Below the pieces are notes generated by a model. That model worked only from the letters and a program-made list of their open reading frames with translations. It was not told where the DNA came from and did not search any database. 64,000 nucleotides of DNA, taken from positions 197,817,141 to 197,881,140 of the forward strand of contig CM035414.1 in the NCBI GenBank assembly GCA_020310875.1, given 5' to 3'. A program made the position numbers and the translations under genes. This DNA is from Ceratopteris richardii (lineage: Eukaryota > Streptophyta > Polypodiopsida > Polypodiales > Pteridaceae). Positions 1-12,436 of the stretch are shown here, one piece after another. Position 1 is the stretch's first letter, and every line of letters starts with the position of its first letter.

Positions 1-1097
1 ACATAACATCACTTATGTGTGTAATAACAAGAGGAGTATCATCACCTTTTTTTGCATGTCCTTTGATTGATGGCACCTGTATGTTTGAGATATACACCCA
101 CTATCAATGTACCACGTACTTGATCCTTGTGTGTTTTGGTCACTCATATTCATTACGTCTAGCATACTTTCATTTTTATTTGAAGTAGATGCATAACTAC
201 CTTGACTTTTATAGGTTGAATTTATCTTCTCCCTTTGATAGTGGTCTTTTGCAAAGTGGCCATACTAGCCACAGACGAAGCATCCTTTTGAATTCTGATT
301 GTCTCTACTCTTATTTGGCATTTCTCTTCTTCCTCTAAACTTGCCTCTTCCTCTAGATGAAGATTATTTGCTCCCTTGGTCTTGAGCAGAATCATCATTT
401 GATCGTGTGCCTTGTCTTACTCTTCCTCTTCCTCTACCTTGATTCCTTCCCCTCCCTCTACCTATACCTACATAGAAGGCTTGGGCTTCATTTCCCTTTG
501 CTTTTGAACCTCCATTATTCATTCCCTTATTAACCATCAAGGCCACCAACTGCTCAAAATTCGGAAGAGTATCTCTAACACACACAGGTGTTGTAAAAGC
601 CTTCCACTTCTCATCAACCCTAAGCACACTTATGGTATATGCAACTAGGCCATCATCCTTTATGTGACAACCTATAGAGCCTAATGCATCACTCACGTCT
701 TTGATCCTCAATATGTAATAAGTTATATTGCTACTAGGGGTGTTCTTCAAGTTCTTAACTTCATTCTTCAACTCAATTTTCCTAGCTTTACTTGAGGTGG
801 AGTAGAATCTCTATCGTGTTTCCCACACTTTCATGGAAGTATCCAAGTCTTGTATATGCACAATCATGGAATGGCTATTGTGCTCTCAAAGAATGAAGAT
901 TAATATCTTGTCCCTTTTATGTAACTCTTTGAAATTTTTTAATTGATCAAGATTTGGATTCTCTCCTAATCTAAGTATTGCATCTATGTGACTAATGACC
1001 ATAATCCTTTTCCCATAAGATAACTCAATATCCTAATCTTCCATGGCTCATACTTATTCTTGTCCAAATTCTCGAGTTGAGTGCTATAATCTGACAT
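1..1097 (-). mobile_element. Copia element A, gag fragment
   Basis: Minus-strand fossil of a Ty1/copia retrotransposon. It reads as Gag from a start near 1097 (MSDYSTQLENLDKNKYEPW-like opening) down towards 1. A UBN2-type Gag core lies around 370-1000. An Arg/Gly-rich tail (GRGRGRNQGRGRGR) sits near 420-480 and a CCHC zinc-knuckle-like stretch near 240-290. This is the RNA-binding capsid part of such elements. The window edge cuts the element, so its protease and pol would lie to the left. It is broken, with several interruptions. The Gag differs from the D and E families further right. No second LTR is visible, so no age can be given. Confidence 0.75.
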
Positions 1098-2159
1098 GAT
1101 GAGCTCTTATGCACTCTGCTAGATACCTTTGATGCACATCATGTGTGTAATAACAAAAGATTTACCTTTGATATTCAAAATATGTCCAATAAATGATGCT
1201 TATGTCTTCCTTCTTCACTAGTAGGCTCCCCATTGCTTTATGTGTTCTTTTGAGCTTGATCTAGCAACACATCTTCCTTGAAACTCCTTTAGAGTCTTGT
1301 CAGGGTGCTCTTGAATGCTTTTAATGTGTGGAATATCTTTGATACCACAGTCGCAAGAATTCACAACTTACCTATGCAGTCTTGGAGCTAGAATGTCCTC
1401 ATCGACAACTTCACACAACCTCTACTTAATTAAATGATTGAATGTCTTAGAATTTGAAACATTAAACCAAAAACTTTTGTGTACATAAATTAGAACTTGA
1501 GCCCTTTACAATGCAAGTTTTTTCACTTAAATTGGTTACTTGTACTGGGAAAACCAATACCTTCAAGATAGACTAAATGTTCTCTTCACCACGTGTACAC
1601 AGATAGACATCTATTCACTCTTGAGCCAAGTTCTCTCAGAATATGCAAAGAATTAATCCGAAACATTTCACCAAATTTACACAACTTAATTAGATTTCTA
1701 ACAAGCCATATATTACAAGAATTGAGTTAGATATGACTAATAAACAATGCTCAATACTTAGAGAAATCTAGAGTGCTCACGCAGAATTTTGTGTATCAGC
1801 TATGGCTACACAAAGCGTTATTCAAACTCATCAAAGCAAGCAACAAGGAGTGCATCTTAGCTTAGGGGCCTACTAAAATTTTTCCAAATTGTCTAGGATC
1901 ACACACATATGTGACATCTTTCAAATTCGAAGCGGTGTGTAGATATAGAGATAAAAAGTTTACCTCCAAGTTAGGAATTTCTTTTCTTAGATTATAGGGA
2001 ATTAGTGACGTTTAATTGTCATTCAAATTTTGGCTATTGAGGGAAGGATTCAAATTTAATTCATGATTTCTCATGGTTGAATGCTTCCTTTATGAGGCTC
2101 CAACTGGGATCCATCTGATGTTCCAAATTAGACTAAGGTGGATGCTTGTATTTTGAGAA
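1098..2159. other. Non-coding stretch, probably leader/LTR of element A
   Basis: No coding region is recognised. Its position just 5' of the minus-strand gag of element A suggests leader and LTR sequence. I could not find a convincing primer-binding site or TG/CA ends, so the LTR call is inference from position only. Confidence 0.35.
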
Positions 2160-4675
2160 TCAAATGGGAGGAGCAGGTGGACAAAAGTCAAGTGAGGAGC
2201 TAGCTTAGAATTTTCTTCAAATCTATCCACCAAACTTTGATGGTTTGGTAACTTCTCTTTGTACTAGAATTAGACCGAAACCACTAAAGTTTGAAGAATT
2301 GAGTGCCTTAATCCTTGAGGAGGATTGACATCTCAAGCTAAGGAGTGGCAACAACAAAGGAGATGTTGCAATCACAAAAAATGCCAAAGCAGGCAAAGCA
2401 GACTCTTCAAAAGATGAACAAAAAATAAGAATGGAAAAAATAAGCTCAAGGGATAGTGTTTCCATTGCAAGAAGAAAGGCCAATGGAATCTTGATTCCAA
2501 GACTATCATATTAAGAAGGAAAAAGAGAAGAAAATTTCTCCAAAAGGTGGGAAGGGCAAGGAGTCTGCCAATAGTGCAAAAAATAGAGCTTGGGTAATTT
2601 GTTAGGATAGAGGAGGTATGCTCCTCGGCTAAAGATTCAAGAATAGATGACTCATGGGTGTTGCACATGATGAGCAAAGAAGACCTTTATAGCTGCTCAT
2701 AACCTCTCAAGGAATCCATCACATTAATGGTAGAGAAGAATGCAAGATGTCCAATAAAGTGTGAAGGTATAGTTTCTTTCATTAACTCTAATGGTTGCAT
2801 GATGAGCAAGTAGTAGAAGAAGGTGTTTCCACAAAGAAGTAAGAATAGAGCAAGCTATCCTCAAGAATTAGTGCATGCTCACTTGTGCAGAAAAATGCCT
2901 ACACAAGCCTTGGGCAAATTTTCCTACTTCATGTTACTTGTTGACGGCTACAGTAGGAAGATGCAGGTGTACTTTGCTCATGACAAGGCACAAGCTTTTG
3001 GTAAGAATAAAGAGTTGCTTGGACTTTTCCAAACTTAAATAGGGAAAAATATGAAGAAATTAAGGACACAAGATCTTGGTTAGTTCGAATCAACTCAGTT
3101 TCAAGATTTTTGCAAGAGTAAAGAAATCAAGCATCAACTTAGAGTGGCACATAGCCCTCAACAAAATGGTGTTGCGGAATGTTGGAATTGAACCATCATG
3201 GAGATGGAAAGGTGTATGTTGAAGGGAAAGGGTTTGCCTAATCACTTTGTGGCAAAGGCACTCAATGGAAACAATCCACAAGAGGCCTACAATGGTAAAA
3301 AGCCATTTGTGTCCCATTTCAAAGTATTTGGAAGTGAATGTTATGTACATGTTCCAGATAGGGGGAGAAATAAGATTCAACCAAAAAGTGTCAAATGTAT
3401 GTTCTTAGGGGATAGAAAAGATGCTAAAACTTATGAACTTTATGACACTAAGGCTAGAAAGATCATGGCGAGTTGATATGTGGTGTTTAAGGAGGAGCAA
3501 CCACATGTAGTGGGCGAGGAAAAGAGAAGTTCCACTTAATCATGGAGCAAAGGGGAAATCCACTATGAACTTGGTTGAAGAGCTATCCATTATACATGAA
3601 AGAAGGAAACATCATCATCACATGGTGATTTTGAAAGTCAGTAATGTGTCATCATCCAAGCGTAAAAGCCATTGCCATGTTGGGTGAGGTAGCTCTATGA
3701 TTTTTCAAAGCCCATCCCATAGTCGCTAAAACAGGTTCGAATGGACCAAGGTGATCACAAAGAATAATGGAATAGAGACACGCAAGCACCCATAGTGTAG
3801 AAATAGCCATGATGGCTAAGATAATTCAATAACAAGCAAAGGAACCAACCAATGTGGAAGAGGCACTCCACAATCTGAATTTGAGGGTTGCCATGCAAAT
3901 ATAATACAACAATATCATGAAGAATGGAAGTTGGGAGCTAGTTGATCGACCCCTTACGAGTAAAGTCATTGACATCAAGTGGATTTGGAAGCTAAAGTAC
4001 AAGGCGGATGGTACTTTGGAACATTCCAAAGCAAGAGTTGTTGCATATGGCTACTCACAAGTTCAAGGAATTGCTTTTGTGAATCATTTTCCCCGGCTAC
4101 AAGATGACTACTATCGGAGTAGTACTATCTCTCGCTGCGCAAAGCCATGGCCAACCTATCACATGGATTTCATGTCAGGATTCGTGAATGGAAACCTCAT
4201 GGAGGAGGTATATGTGTGTCAACCACTAGGCTTTAGGCTCCCCATTCAAAGAATAAGTTATGTAGGCTGAAGAAGGCTCTATATGGGATGAAACAATCCC
4301 CGAGAGCATGGTACCAACAAAAGGATAAATATTTCTTGAATCTAGGTTTCAAAAGATATGCTTTTGATACTAACTTGTATGTTCTTAAGAGAGGAGGGAA
4401 TTCAATGTGCTTGTACTCTATGCAGATGACCTTGTGATTATAGGAAATGATGATGCTCTTCTTTAAAAAACAAAAGATTCCCTAGGTTCATAATTTAAAA
4501 TGACATACTTGGGCTTAATGCATTATTGCCTTAAGTTTGGCACAAACCAAGGAAGATTTTCATGTCCCAACAAAAGTATGCAAGAGAGATATTGAAGCCA
4601 TTCTATATGGAGGATTTTAAACAAATTTATACAGCTATGGAGGTGAGCACAAAATTAACTACTGAAGATACTTCA
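2160..4675 (+). mobile_element. Copia element B, gag tail to RT fragment
   Basis: Plus-strand Ty1/copia fossil. In order it shows a Gag tail with a CCHC-like knuckle near 2460, an integrase core near 2860-3200 (HAHLCRKMPTQALGKFSYFM, then LVDGYSRKM), and an integrase C-terminal region near 3200-3480 (HFKVFGSECYVHVPD). Reverse transcriptase follows near 3910-4660 (WIWKLKYKADGTLEHSKARV, then KKALYGMKQSPRAW). It is heavily decayed, with many interruptions, and clearly older than element D. No LTR of its own is seen. It stops where the minus-strand gag of element C begins, near 4680, so the two lie tail to tail. Confidence 0.8.
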
Positions 4676-4679
4676 ACTC

Positions 4680-5271
4680 CAATAAGGGTTTTGAAATCAG
4701 GAACCTGCATATCCATGTAGAGATCCATGGCTGAGGTGAAACCTTCCAATTTGACATTTGCCTTTATTCTATTGATTACTTGCCTTAATATCTCCTCTTC
4801 ATTAATGATTTCTCAAATGCTTCCAAGTTAGTCTCCTATGTCCTTCATTTTGGTGACAAAACCAATCACACTTTGGTTGGGCATCTACTTGAGTGTGTTG
4901 AATTCCATGCATAGTTGATTCTTCCTTTCCTTGGTACTTGATAAAAATAATGCTTCAAGAGCACAACAAGTTTCTTGTGAATTCTTGCAAGTCCTCATGT
5001 GTGAAAGTAAAAAATCAAATATGGATTTTAGAATATATGACCTTGCCAAAACATCCTTCGGACACCATGTATTTAACCTCTTGTTCTTCTTGTGTTGGGT
5101 GGCCATTGCTTCTAAGGATTGGCATTATCGCATCTCCAAATATGTAACCACAGAGGTTTCTATCTTGAAGATAAGCTTCCATTCTAAGTGACAAAGTGGA
5201 TTAGTTGTCTTAATTTGTCTATGGATGAAGGAAATTGATCTCCCATGATTATTTTTTTGGCTCTTATACGA
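4680..5271 (-). mobile_element. Copia element C, gag fragment with PBS-like site
   Basis: Minus-strand Ty1/copia Gag fossil of the same broad family as element E. Gag starts at 5246 with MGDQFPSSIDKL, close to MGDGFPSFVDKL in E. It contains the conserved stretch LNTWCPKDVLARSYILKSI and a later DLYMDMQVPD-like stretch near 4700. A diverged tRNA-iMet primer-binding site is readable at 5260-5271 on the minus strand (two mismatches by eye to the version in E and H). It is broken and lacks pol here. A family-E-like LTR is expected immediately above 5271. Confidence 0.75.
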
Positions 5272-5715
5272 GTGCGAGAAGATGGTGTGATAGGTTTTAG
5301 AGACAAGCTAATTTTGCACAAAACCTTCTCTACACCTTCCAATCTAACCCTAAGGATGCTTAATATACTCTCTAGCTTCACAATAATGCATTTAGAACCA
5401 CAAAGTTCTTTGGAGCATCAATCTTAGTTGTTTCCATCAAAACAAATAACTGAATATGCAAGAAATGTGAAGAACATTCTATCTTGGGAATAGAAGGTGT
5501 AAGTATTATGCTCAGAGTTCACAACTTGGTATGAACTCACTAGAGAGCTTTTGCACACATCTAATTGAAGTGCATAGCTAGCTAAAGCAAGCTATTTCTT
5601 CAATTTAGCTATGCCATATACTCCAAAATGAATCTAACAAGTTAGGGGTTCATCTTGACTTTTCAAGATCTAGAAAGTGTGCACACACAATCACTTCATA
5701 GCTTCATATCGCAAG
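5272..5715 (-). repeat. Probable 3' part of the 5' LTR of element C
   Basis: Non-coding. It sits immediately upstream (minus sense) of the PBS-like site of element C. In places it resembles the 3' half of the 1-kb LTR of element E, for example the stretch around 5330-5430. It ends at the LTR of the minus-strand D-family copy. The LTR identity rests on position and weak similarity. Confidence 0.45.
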
Positions 5716-5951
5716 TGTTGGGTTTTGAGGTTTGCAAAAGAACATGAACAACACAAGGAAGAGGAAAAAGAAGCTTGGAGCACAAAAGACAATACTAAAT
5801 GTATTACCAATAGAATATTCAAGAATAAGTAGCCCAATGTGGTAATAGTCATATATACAAGGGGGGGGGGGGAACCTCCTAAAGAGCAAAAAAGTGCACT
5901 AGTGGTCGTCGTGTGTAACATCACACACATTACTACCTAAATATATCAACA
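5716..5951 (-). repeat. LTR (3') of minus-strand copia copy D'
   Basis: A 236-bp LTR with TGTTGAT start (at 5951) and CCAACA end (at 5716), minus sense. It is a clear relative of the D LTRs at 6074-6302 and 11003-11231. A purine-rich tract lies just inside it at about 5952-5965, as expected before a 3' LTR. It holds a run of 13 or so G residues (plus strand) near 5862. Confidence 0.85.
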
Positions 5952-6073
5952 AATCTCCCCTAGGAGTGCCACAGTGAACAAAGAGCTTGCATTCATGTAC
6001 AAGAAAGTTCCAAGCTATGTGGAATCAATCCACAAAAGGAAGCAAGCCCAAAGGTTTTCGCATAGCTTCGAAA
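5952..6073 (-). mobile_element. Copia copy D', 3' untranslated segment
   Basis: Minus-strand internal sequence matching the stretch between the RNase H end and the 3' LTR of element D (10880-11002). It is separated from the rest of D' (11232-11955) by the insertion of element D. The 5 bases next to D are CGAAA here and CAAAA on the far side, consistent with a target-site duplication. Confidence 0.85.
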
Positions 6074-6302
6074 TGTTGATATATTTAGGTAGTGATGCGT
6101 GTGAACACACTAGGACTGCCAAGGCACTTTTTCCCTCTTTAGGAGGTTTTTTCCCCCAGCTTGTATATACGCCTATTGCCCTAATGGGCTACTTATCTTT
6201 GTACATTCTCTAGTAATACATTCAGTATTGTGTGTTTGTGCTCCAAGCTTCTTCTTCTTCCTTGTGCTATTCGTGTGCTTCCGCAAACATCTATCTCCAA
6301 CA
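6074..6302 (+). repeat. 5' LTR of element D
   Basis: 229 bp, TGTTGATATATTTAGG start and CCAACA end, followed by the tRNA-iMet primer-binding site. It matches the 3' LTR at 11003-11231 at about 93% by eye. Confidence 0.95.
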
Positions 6303-6657
6303 ATTGGTATCAGAGAAGGTCATTGCTTCATCTAGGCCACTGTTGACACTCCTCCATTTGCAATCTTAGATTCTCACAAAATTTGGTGAGCATACTGAGG
6401 GTGTTTCAAAGATCAAAACAGCTTCGCTATGTGGTGCCGAAATCGCGATCTGAGCTTGTTTTGGCCTCCGAACGCATTATCCTAGTGCGTGTGCAGGCTA
6501 TTTTGTCTTTTTGTGCCAAAGGTATATACCAGTTTTTGTTTGCCAGTATAAGCGTCTCGAAGTCTGCTACAGGTCTAGTAGAAATTGTTGGCACAGTTCT
6601 CTTCAACTTTTTGAGATACTGTCAATTTTCTACATCAAGGTATTTTAGTCACCGGCC

Positions 6658-7560
6658 ATGGCTGAAAGTAGTGATGTATTCTGTATGTTGGTTGTTGAGG
6701 ATAAGTTGGATGGTACCAACTACCCATTATGGTCTTATATGATGCAACATGTATTGGTTGCAAAAGGATTATGGAACATTGTGCAGGGTGTTGGAAGACG
6801 TCCTGTTACACCTTTGACTACAGGTACTGCAAATACAAGTGCTGGAGCTGATGAAGATGGTGTCCAAGATGATATTCCGCAGATTCCTATTCGTGCTGTT
6901 GTTTCTGCTACACCTACTATAGAGCAGATTTGTTGGGATGCCAGAGATGCCCAGGCACATGCATTGATAGCTTTGTCTGTCAAACGTACCATTATTCCTC
7001 CTATTCGCTCTTGGAGAACAGCTAGGGATGCTTGGGATACACTTCCCACATTGTACCAAGCTAGGAATGAGGCTCGTGTTGCTTACCTCCGAAAACAGTT
7101 GGAGATTGAGCATATGAATGAAGGTGATTCTATGGACAGTTTCCTAACAAAGATCAAAGACTTGAAGGAACAGTTGATTTCTACTGATGAGGTTTTACCA
7201 GATAGCTCACTTGTGCAGACCGTTTTGAATGGTCTTCCTAATTCGTATAAGAGTTTTGCATCTACTCTTCGGTTGATGATGAAAGGCAATCCAAATGCAT
7301 TGTCATTTGAGGAGTAAGACTTTGTTCTGTTGCAGGAAGATCAGTCCAGGCAAGACACGTCCATTATGTGAGTTGCAAATCAAGCTTTCCTAGCTAGTTA
7401 GAAGGGCAAAGGAAAATGGAGCTCTTCAACTAGTAAGCAGAAATCTTCTAATTCTGCATATTCAAAGAAGGAAGATAAAGATGAAAAGAGATCAGAGAAG
7501 TAGAAATTTTTTTGTAAGTACTGTAAAGGGAATGATCATATCATAAAGAACTATCCAAAA
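6658..7560 (+). pseudogene. Element D gag remnant
   Basis: Gag polyprotein of the copia type that opens with a short host-like motif (KLDGTNYPLWSYMM), followed by a UBN2 domain. The stretch YLRKQLEIEHMNEGDSM is typical of the UBN2 core. A CCHC zinc knuckle (CKYCKGNDH) lies near 7510-7555. In a live element this would form the virus-like particle and bind the RNA. The start at 6658 follows the primer-binding site and leader. It belongs to a broken fossil. Confidence 0.85.
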
Positions 7561-7689
7561 CAGGCAGAGAAGAAAGAGGCTGGAATGGTTGTTGCAGAGG
7601 CCTCTACACCAAAAACAGAGTCTGAAAATCTTGTGTAGGAAGAAGAATGGGCATTTACTACTGTCTGCATTTTTGACCCATCTTCTCAT

Positions 7690-9000
7690 GATCAATGCAT
7701 GTCTGCAGTAGACTCAGATGTTTGGTACTTTGACAGTGGGCCAACCAAACATATTACCTCGCAGCGTAGTTTCTTCTCTTCACTCGAGCCTCCCGCTACA
7801 GGGAATACTGTTACATGCACCAACAACTTCTCTTATCCTGTTATGGGAGTTGGTAAGATCAAGATCGTTGGTAAGATCATCTTGACTACTGTTGATGGTA
7901 GTTCTTTCACTTTGTTAGATGCTTTATTTGTGCCAGGGATCAAGAAGAATCTGTTATCAGTTTCTGCATTAGCCAAGATTGGCTTGGTTGTGAAATTTGT
8001 TGATGACATATGTACAGTTCATGATCTGTCAAATGGCGATGTTATTATTGCTTCTGGCATTTTATGTCATGGGCTGTATAAGCTTATAGACTATGAAAGA
8101 TCTAAAAATGATTTGGCATGTGAAATAAATGATTCTCAGGCTGTCAGATGCAAAGCTTTGGCATGCACGCTTTGGTCATCTGAATTTTGCTAGTTTGCTA
8201 CACTTGTAGAAATTTGAAAATGGTGTCCTCTTTGCCCAAACTTGAGGCACCTGGAAAACATGTTTGTGAGGGCTTTATTTTGGGCAAAATGCATTATTCC
8301 TCCTTTCCAAAAGATGGTTCAGTTTGGGCTACACAGAAATTGCAGCTTGTACATAGTGATGTCTGTGGTCCTATGCAGACACCCTCTTTTGGAAATTACC
8401 TTTACTTCATGACTTTCATTGATGATATTTCCAGGCCTGCATGGGTATATCCACTCAAAGTAAAGTCCGAAGTGTTCATGTGCTTTAAACAGTTTTTGGT
8501 TTTGGCTGAAAATCTATCAGCATGTAAAATGGGCACCCTCCATTCTAATTGAGGGGGAGAATATATGTCTTGTGATTTTAATGCATTTCTGGCTGAATGT
8601 GGGATAAAACACCAGTGTACAGTGCCATATACACCTCAACTGAATGGAGTTGCTGAATGAAAGAACAGCTCACTCATGGAGGTGGCGAGGTGCATGGTGA
8701 AGAGTCAGGCTTTACCATATAGTTTCTGGCTTGAGGCTATCATGTGTACAGCATATGTACTGAACAGGTGTCCCACTAAAGCGCTACAGTCTATCACTCC
8801 ATATGTGTCTTGGCATGACCGCAAGCCATATGTTGCTCATCTGCGTGTTTTTGGTTGTTTGGCATATGCACTAGTGCCTAAACAACATCACAAAAAATTC
8901 GATGATAAGGCAGTAAAATGTATTTTTGTTGGGTACAGTTTTGAAAGTAAAGGCTATCATCTATATCATCTACAAACTAAATGCATTTTGGTTAGCCGTG
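7690..9000 (+). pseudogene. Element D protease and integrase remnants
   Basis: The aspartic protease region carries WYFDSGPTKHIT (the D-S-G site) near 7725-7760 and LFVPGIKKNLLSVS near 7925. A GAG-pre-integrase/integrase region follows. It has the core stretch VHSDVCGPMQTPSFGNYLYF near 8350-8410 and the C-terminal HLRVFGCLAYALVPKQHHKK near 8840-8900. Domain order PR-IN-RT is diagnostic of Ty1/copia rather than Ty3/gypsy. Confidence 0.85.
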
Positions 9001-9399
9001 ATGTTGTCTTTATGGAAGATGCTATTCAGCTGTTTCTTTCATGTACTAGGGAGACATCTGTTAGCTCCAAAGACATGTATGATACTTTGATGCCTCTTTT
9101 TACAGGTGGACAGTCCAATGCTGGTCTTAATGAGGCAACTTCTCAACCTTTGCAGGTTTCATATGATGATGTAGATCATTCCATTTCTGATGCAGATTTA
9201 CATGATGCACTTGTTGATGAGAGAGCTGATATTGAGCAGGAAAAAACTATGCCAAAATGGTTGGTCGAGACTTTGCGAGATAGCAAATTAGATGCACCTT
9301 TTTCGTATCGTACATGTTCAGGCTCTCATAGTGCCTCCTTTGCATCAGATTGCTATGTTATGGCTGCGTCTAGTCTCTGTGATGAGAATGAGCCTGTTT

Positions 9400-10910
9400 C
9401 TGTTGATGAAGCACAGAATTCAGAAAATTGGATGGTTGCTATGCAATCTGAATATGATGCTATAATGAAGAATGGTACATGGTCTTTATGTGACTTGCCT
9501 CCTGGCAAGAAGGCCATTGGCACTAAGTGGGTATACAAGCTGAAGCGTAAACTTGATGGTAAAGTTGACAGGTATAAGGCTAGGCTTGTTGCAAAGGGTT
9601 ATGTGCAAGAAGGAGGCATTAATTTTGATGAGACCTTTGCACCTACACGCCGTATGACTACTGTTTGGAGCTTTTTTGCACTTGCAGCCCATCATGGTTG
9701 GAATGTACATCAGTTGGACATTAAAACAACATTTCAAAATTGTGACTTGCATGAAGAAGTGTATATTTTTCAGCCTCGTGGCTTTATGCAAAAAGGGCAT
9801 GAAAACCAGGTGTGTAGGTTAAAGAAGGCATTATATGGTTTAAAGCAAGCACCACCTGCTTGGTATGGGAAGATACATGCCTATCTGGTTGAACATGGTT
9901 TTGAGAACAATCCAACTGAAAGCACCTTACATGTTAAGCGTGCTAATGATGTGCTTCTTATCATTGTTGTCTATGTTGACGATATGCTACTCACTCGTCC
10001 TATTGAGAAGCATATTGCTGATTTCAAGGCTGATTTGCATGCCTCATTTGAGATGTCTGATTTGGGGCATTTGCATCACTATTTGGGCATTCACTTTATG
10101 CAAGTTGATGATGGAATGGCTTTGTGTCAAACAAAATATATTGACACATTATTGCAGCATTTTGGCCTTGAAGACTGTAAGCTTATTGCCACTCCTATGG
10201 AGACATGTTTACGATTGAGTCTTCATGATGTTGGAGATCCATTTGATGTTGTTCTCTATCAGCAAGTTGTTGGATGCTTGATTTACTTATGCATTACTCG
10301 GCCAGATATTCAGTTTGTTGTCTCACAGATGAGCAGGTTTATGCATTGCCCACGAGTCACGCATTGGAAGGTGGCTAAGCGCATCTTTCACTACTTGAGT
10401 GGTACTTGGCTACTTGGGTTGTTTTATCCCAAGGGGGGATCACTACTGCCAGATTTGCATGCTTTTTCTGACTCAGATTGGGCTGGTTGCTATGACACTC
10501 ATCTATCCACCAGTGGTTTTTGCTTCATGCTTGGTAGCTCATGTATATCTTGGTTGAGCAAGAAGCAGCCTACTGTGGCCACTTCTAGTTGTGAGGCTGA
10601 GTATACGATAGCTTTCACACCGACTGTTGAGTGTGTGTGGCTCAGACGCCTTATGGCTGATTTGGGTGTTGGTTAGTCTTCTGCCACCACCATCTTCACT
10701 GACAATCAGAGCACATTGGCAGTTGCGAGGAACCCTGTGTTCCATGCTCACACTAAGGACATTGAAATGCATTATCACTATGTTAGGGAGAGGTTCTCTG
10801 CTGGGGAGATCAGCTTGGCATATGTGCCCACGTAGGAGAACATTGCAGACCTTTTCACGAAGGCTCTGCCTAGGGAGAAGTTTGAAGCTTTCCGCAAAGC
10901 TTTGGGCTTA
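9400..10910 (+). pseudogene. Element D reverse transcriptase and RNase H remnants
   Basis: RT shows WMVAMQSEYDAIMKNGTW, GTKWVYKLKRKLDGKVDRYK and the catalytic YVDDM near 9970-9990. RNase H shows SDSDWAGCYDTHLSTSGFC near 10470-10525 and ISWLSKKQPTVATSS near 10545. This is the longest near-continuous coding stretch in the window, in keeping with the moderate LTR divergence. Confidence 0.9.
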
Positions 10911-11002
10911 CTTCCTTTTGTGGAGTGATTTCCACATAGCTTGGCATTTCCTTATACATGAGTGCCAGCTCCTTGTTCACTGCATCACTCCCAGGGGGGA
11001 TT

Positions 11003-11231
11003 TGTTGATATATTTAGGTAGTGATATGTGTGAACACACTAGGACCGTCGGGGCACTTTTTTCCCTCTTTAGGAGGTTTTTTTCCCCCGGCTTGTATATA
11101 TGCCTACTGCCCTAATGGGCTACTTATCTTTGTACATTCTCTAGTAATACATTCAGTATTGTGTGTTTCTCCTCCAAGCTTCTTCTTCGTCCTTGTGCTC
11201 TTCGTGCTTCCGCAGACATCTATCTCCAACA
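11003..11231 (+). repeat. 3' LTR of element D
   Basis: 229 bp, preceded by the polypurine tract and ending CCAACA. It is followed by CAAAA, the right-hand copy of the probable target duplication. Confidence 0.95.
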
Positions 11232-11955
11232 CAAAATTCTCCCTATGTAGAGCCTTTCTGAAAAAGTTTGCAATGTTCTCGCGTGTGGGCACATATGTCA
11301 AACTTATCACTCTAGTAGAGAACCTCTCCCTGACATTATGATAGTGCACCTCAATGTGCTTAGTGCACGCATGGAACACAGGGCTCCTCACAACTGCCAG
11401 TGCCCTCTAACTCTTAGTGAAGATAGTGGTGGCATAAGACTGACCAACACCCAAATTATCCATAGGATATCTGAGAGACACACACTCAACAATAGTTGTG
11501 AAAGCTTCCCTATACTCATCCTCATAACTAGAAGTGGTCATAGTAGGCTACTTCTTGCTCAACCAAGATATACCTGAGCTACCAAGCATGAAGCAAAAGC
11601 CACTAGTGGGCATGCAAGTGTCATAGCAACCAGCCTAGTTAGAGTTAGAAAAAGCATGTAAATCTAGTGGTAGTGATCCCCCCTTGGGACAAAACAATCC
11701 AAGTAGTCGAGCGCCACTCAAGTAGCGAAAGATGCGCATAACTTCTTTCCAATGCTTGACACCTAGGTAATGCATAAACCTGCTCATTTGTGAGACAGCA
11801 AACTAAATATCTAGCTACATAATACATACATAAATCAAGCATTCTATAACCGACTGATAGAGAACAACATGAAATGCATCTCGAGCATCAACAAGACTCA
11901 ACCGTACACCTATCTCCATAGGAGTGGCAATAGTTTTGCAGTCTTCAAGGCCATT
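11232..11955 (-). mobile_element. Copia copy D', RNase H/RT segment
   Basis: Minus-strand counterpart of 10160-10880 of element D: the end of RT, then RNase H, then the start of the 3' untranslated part, which continues at 5952-6073 beyond the D insertion. It is broken. At 11955/11956 it meets the terminal TGTTGTGAGAG of a family-E LTR (element F), so F inserted here as well. Confidence 0.85.
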
Positions 11956-12436
11956 TGTTGTGAGAGATGGATGGATATCTCAAGGAAGTGAGGTGATATT
12001 GCTAAACCTTGCTTTCTACCAGCCGTGATGCACTTCAAAGTTATAAAATAGGCCCTCTTAGCTTGCAAATGACACCAAGAAAGTACCTATGTACTTTGGA
12101 AATGATGCTTGAAATAATTAATCCAAAACAAACTAGTTCCAGAATAGCTAGTGTTGAAAAACTTTCTAGTTTAGTACATACACATATTGGACTTTTTAAT
12201 TAGAGCTCACAACACAATAAAAATTGATAAAATTCCTTTTGGGGGAATTCAATTAGCTTAGATAGCTAATGATTGCAAGTGAAATAATTTAAAATGATTA
12301 ACTATGCTCTGAGAAATAACTTTAGCAAATTAGATCTTACCCCTGACCTTTTAGGGGATTACAGCCACTAGATGAATACTGAGCACTTCGAAGATGCTTT
12401 CTCCCTAATGCCTTAACCAAATTCCTTGAAACTTTT
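11956..12436 (-). repeat. 3' LTR of element F, distal part
   Basis: The end of an LTR of about 1.07 kb, minus sense, closing at 11956 with CTCTCACAACA. It matches the H 5' LTR at 31576-32060. It is interrupted at 12436 by gypsy element G and resumes at 19049. The CTTTT next to the break is repeated on the other side of G. Confidence 0.85.

Larger units (their letters stand above)
6074..11231 (+). mobile_element. Copia element D, full length with both LTRs
   Basis: Best preserved copia fossil in the window. It has LTRs of 229 bp each and an iMet-type PBS (TTGGTATCAGAG) at about 6304. Gag lies near 6660-7560, protease near 7690-8190, integrase near 8190-9000, RT near 9400-10230 and RNase H near 10240-10910. 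A polypurine tract (CCAGGGGGGA) sits at 10991-11000. Flanks CGAAA / CAAAA differ by one CpG-type transition. The LTRs differ at about 17 of 229 positions by eye (around 7%), so it is neither fresh nor ancient. It is broken, with a handful of interruptions. It sits inside D', a copy of its own family in the opposite direction. Confidence 0.95.
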
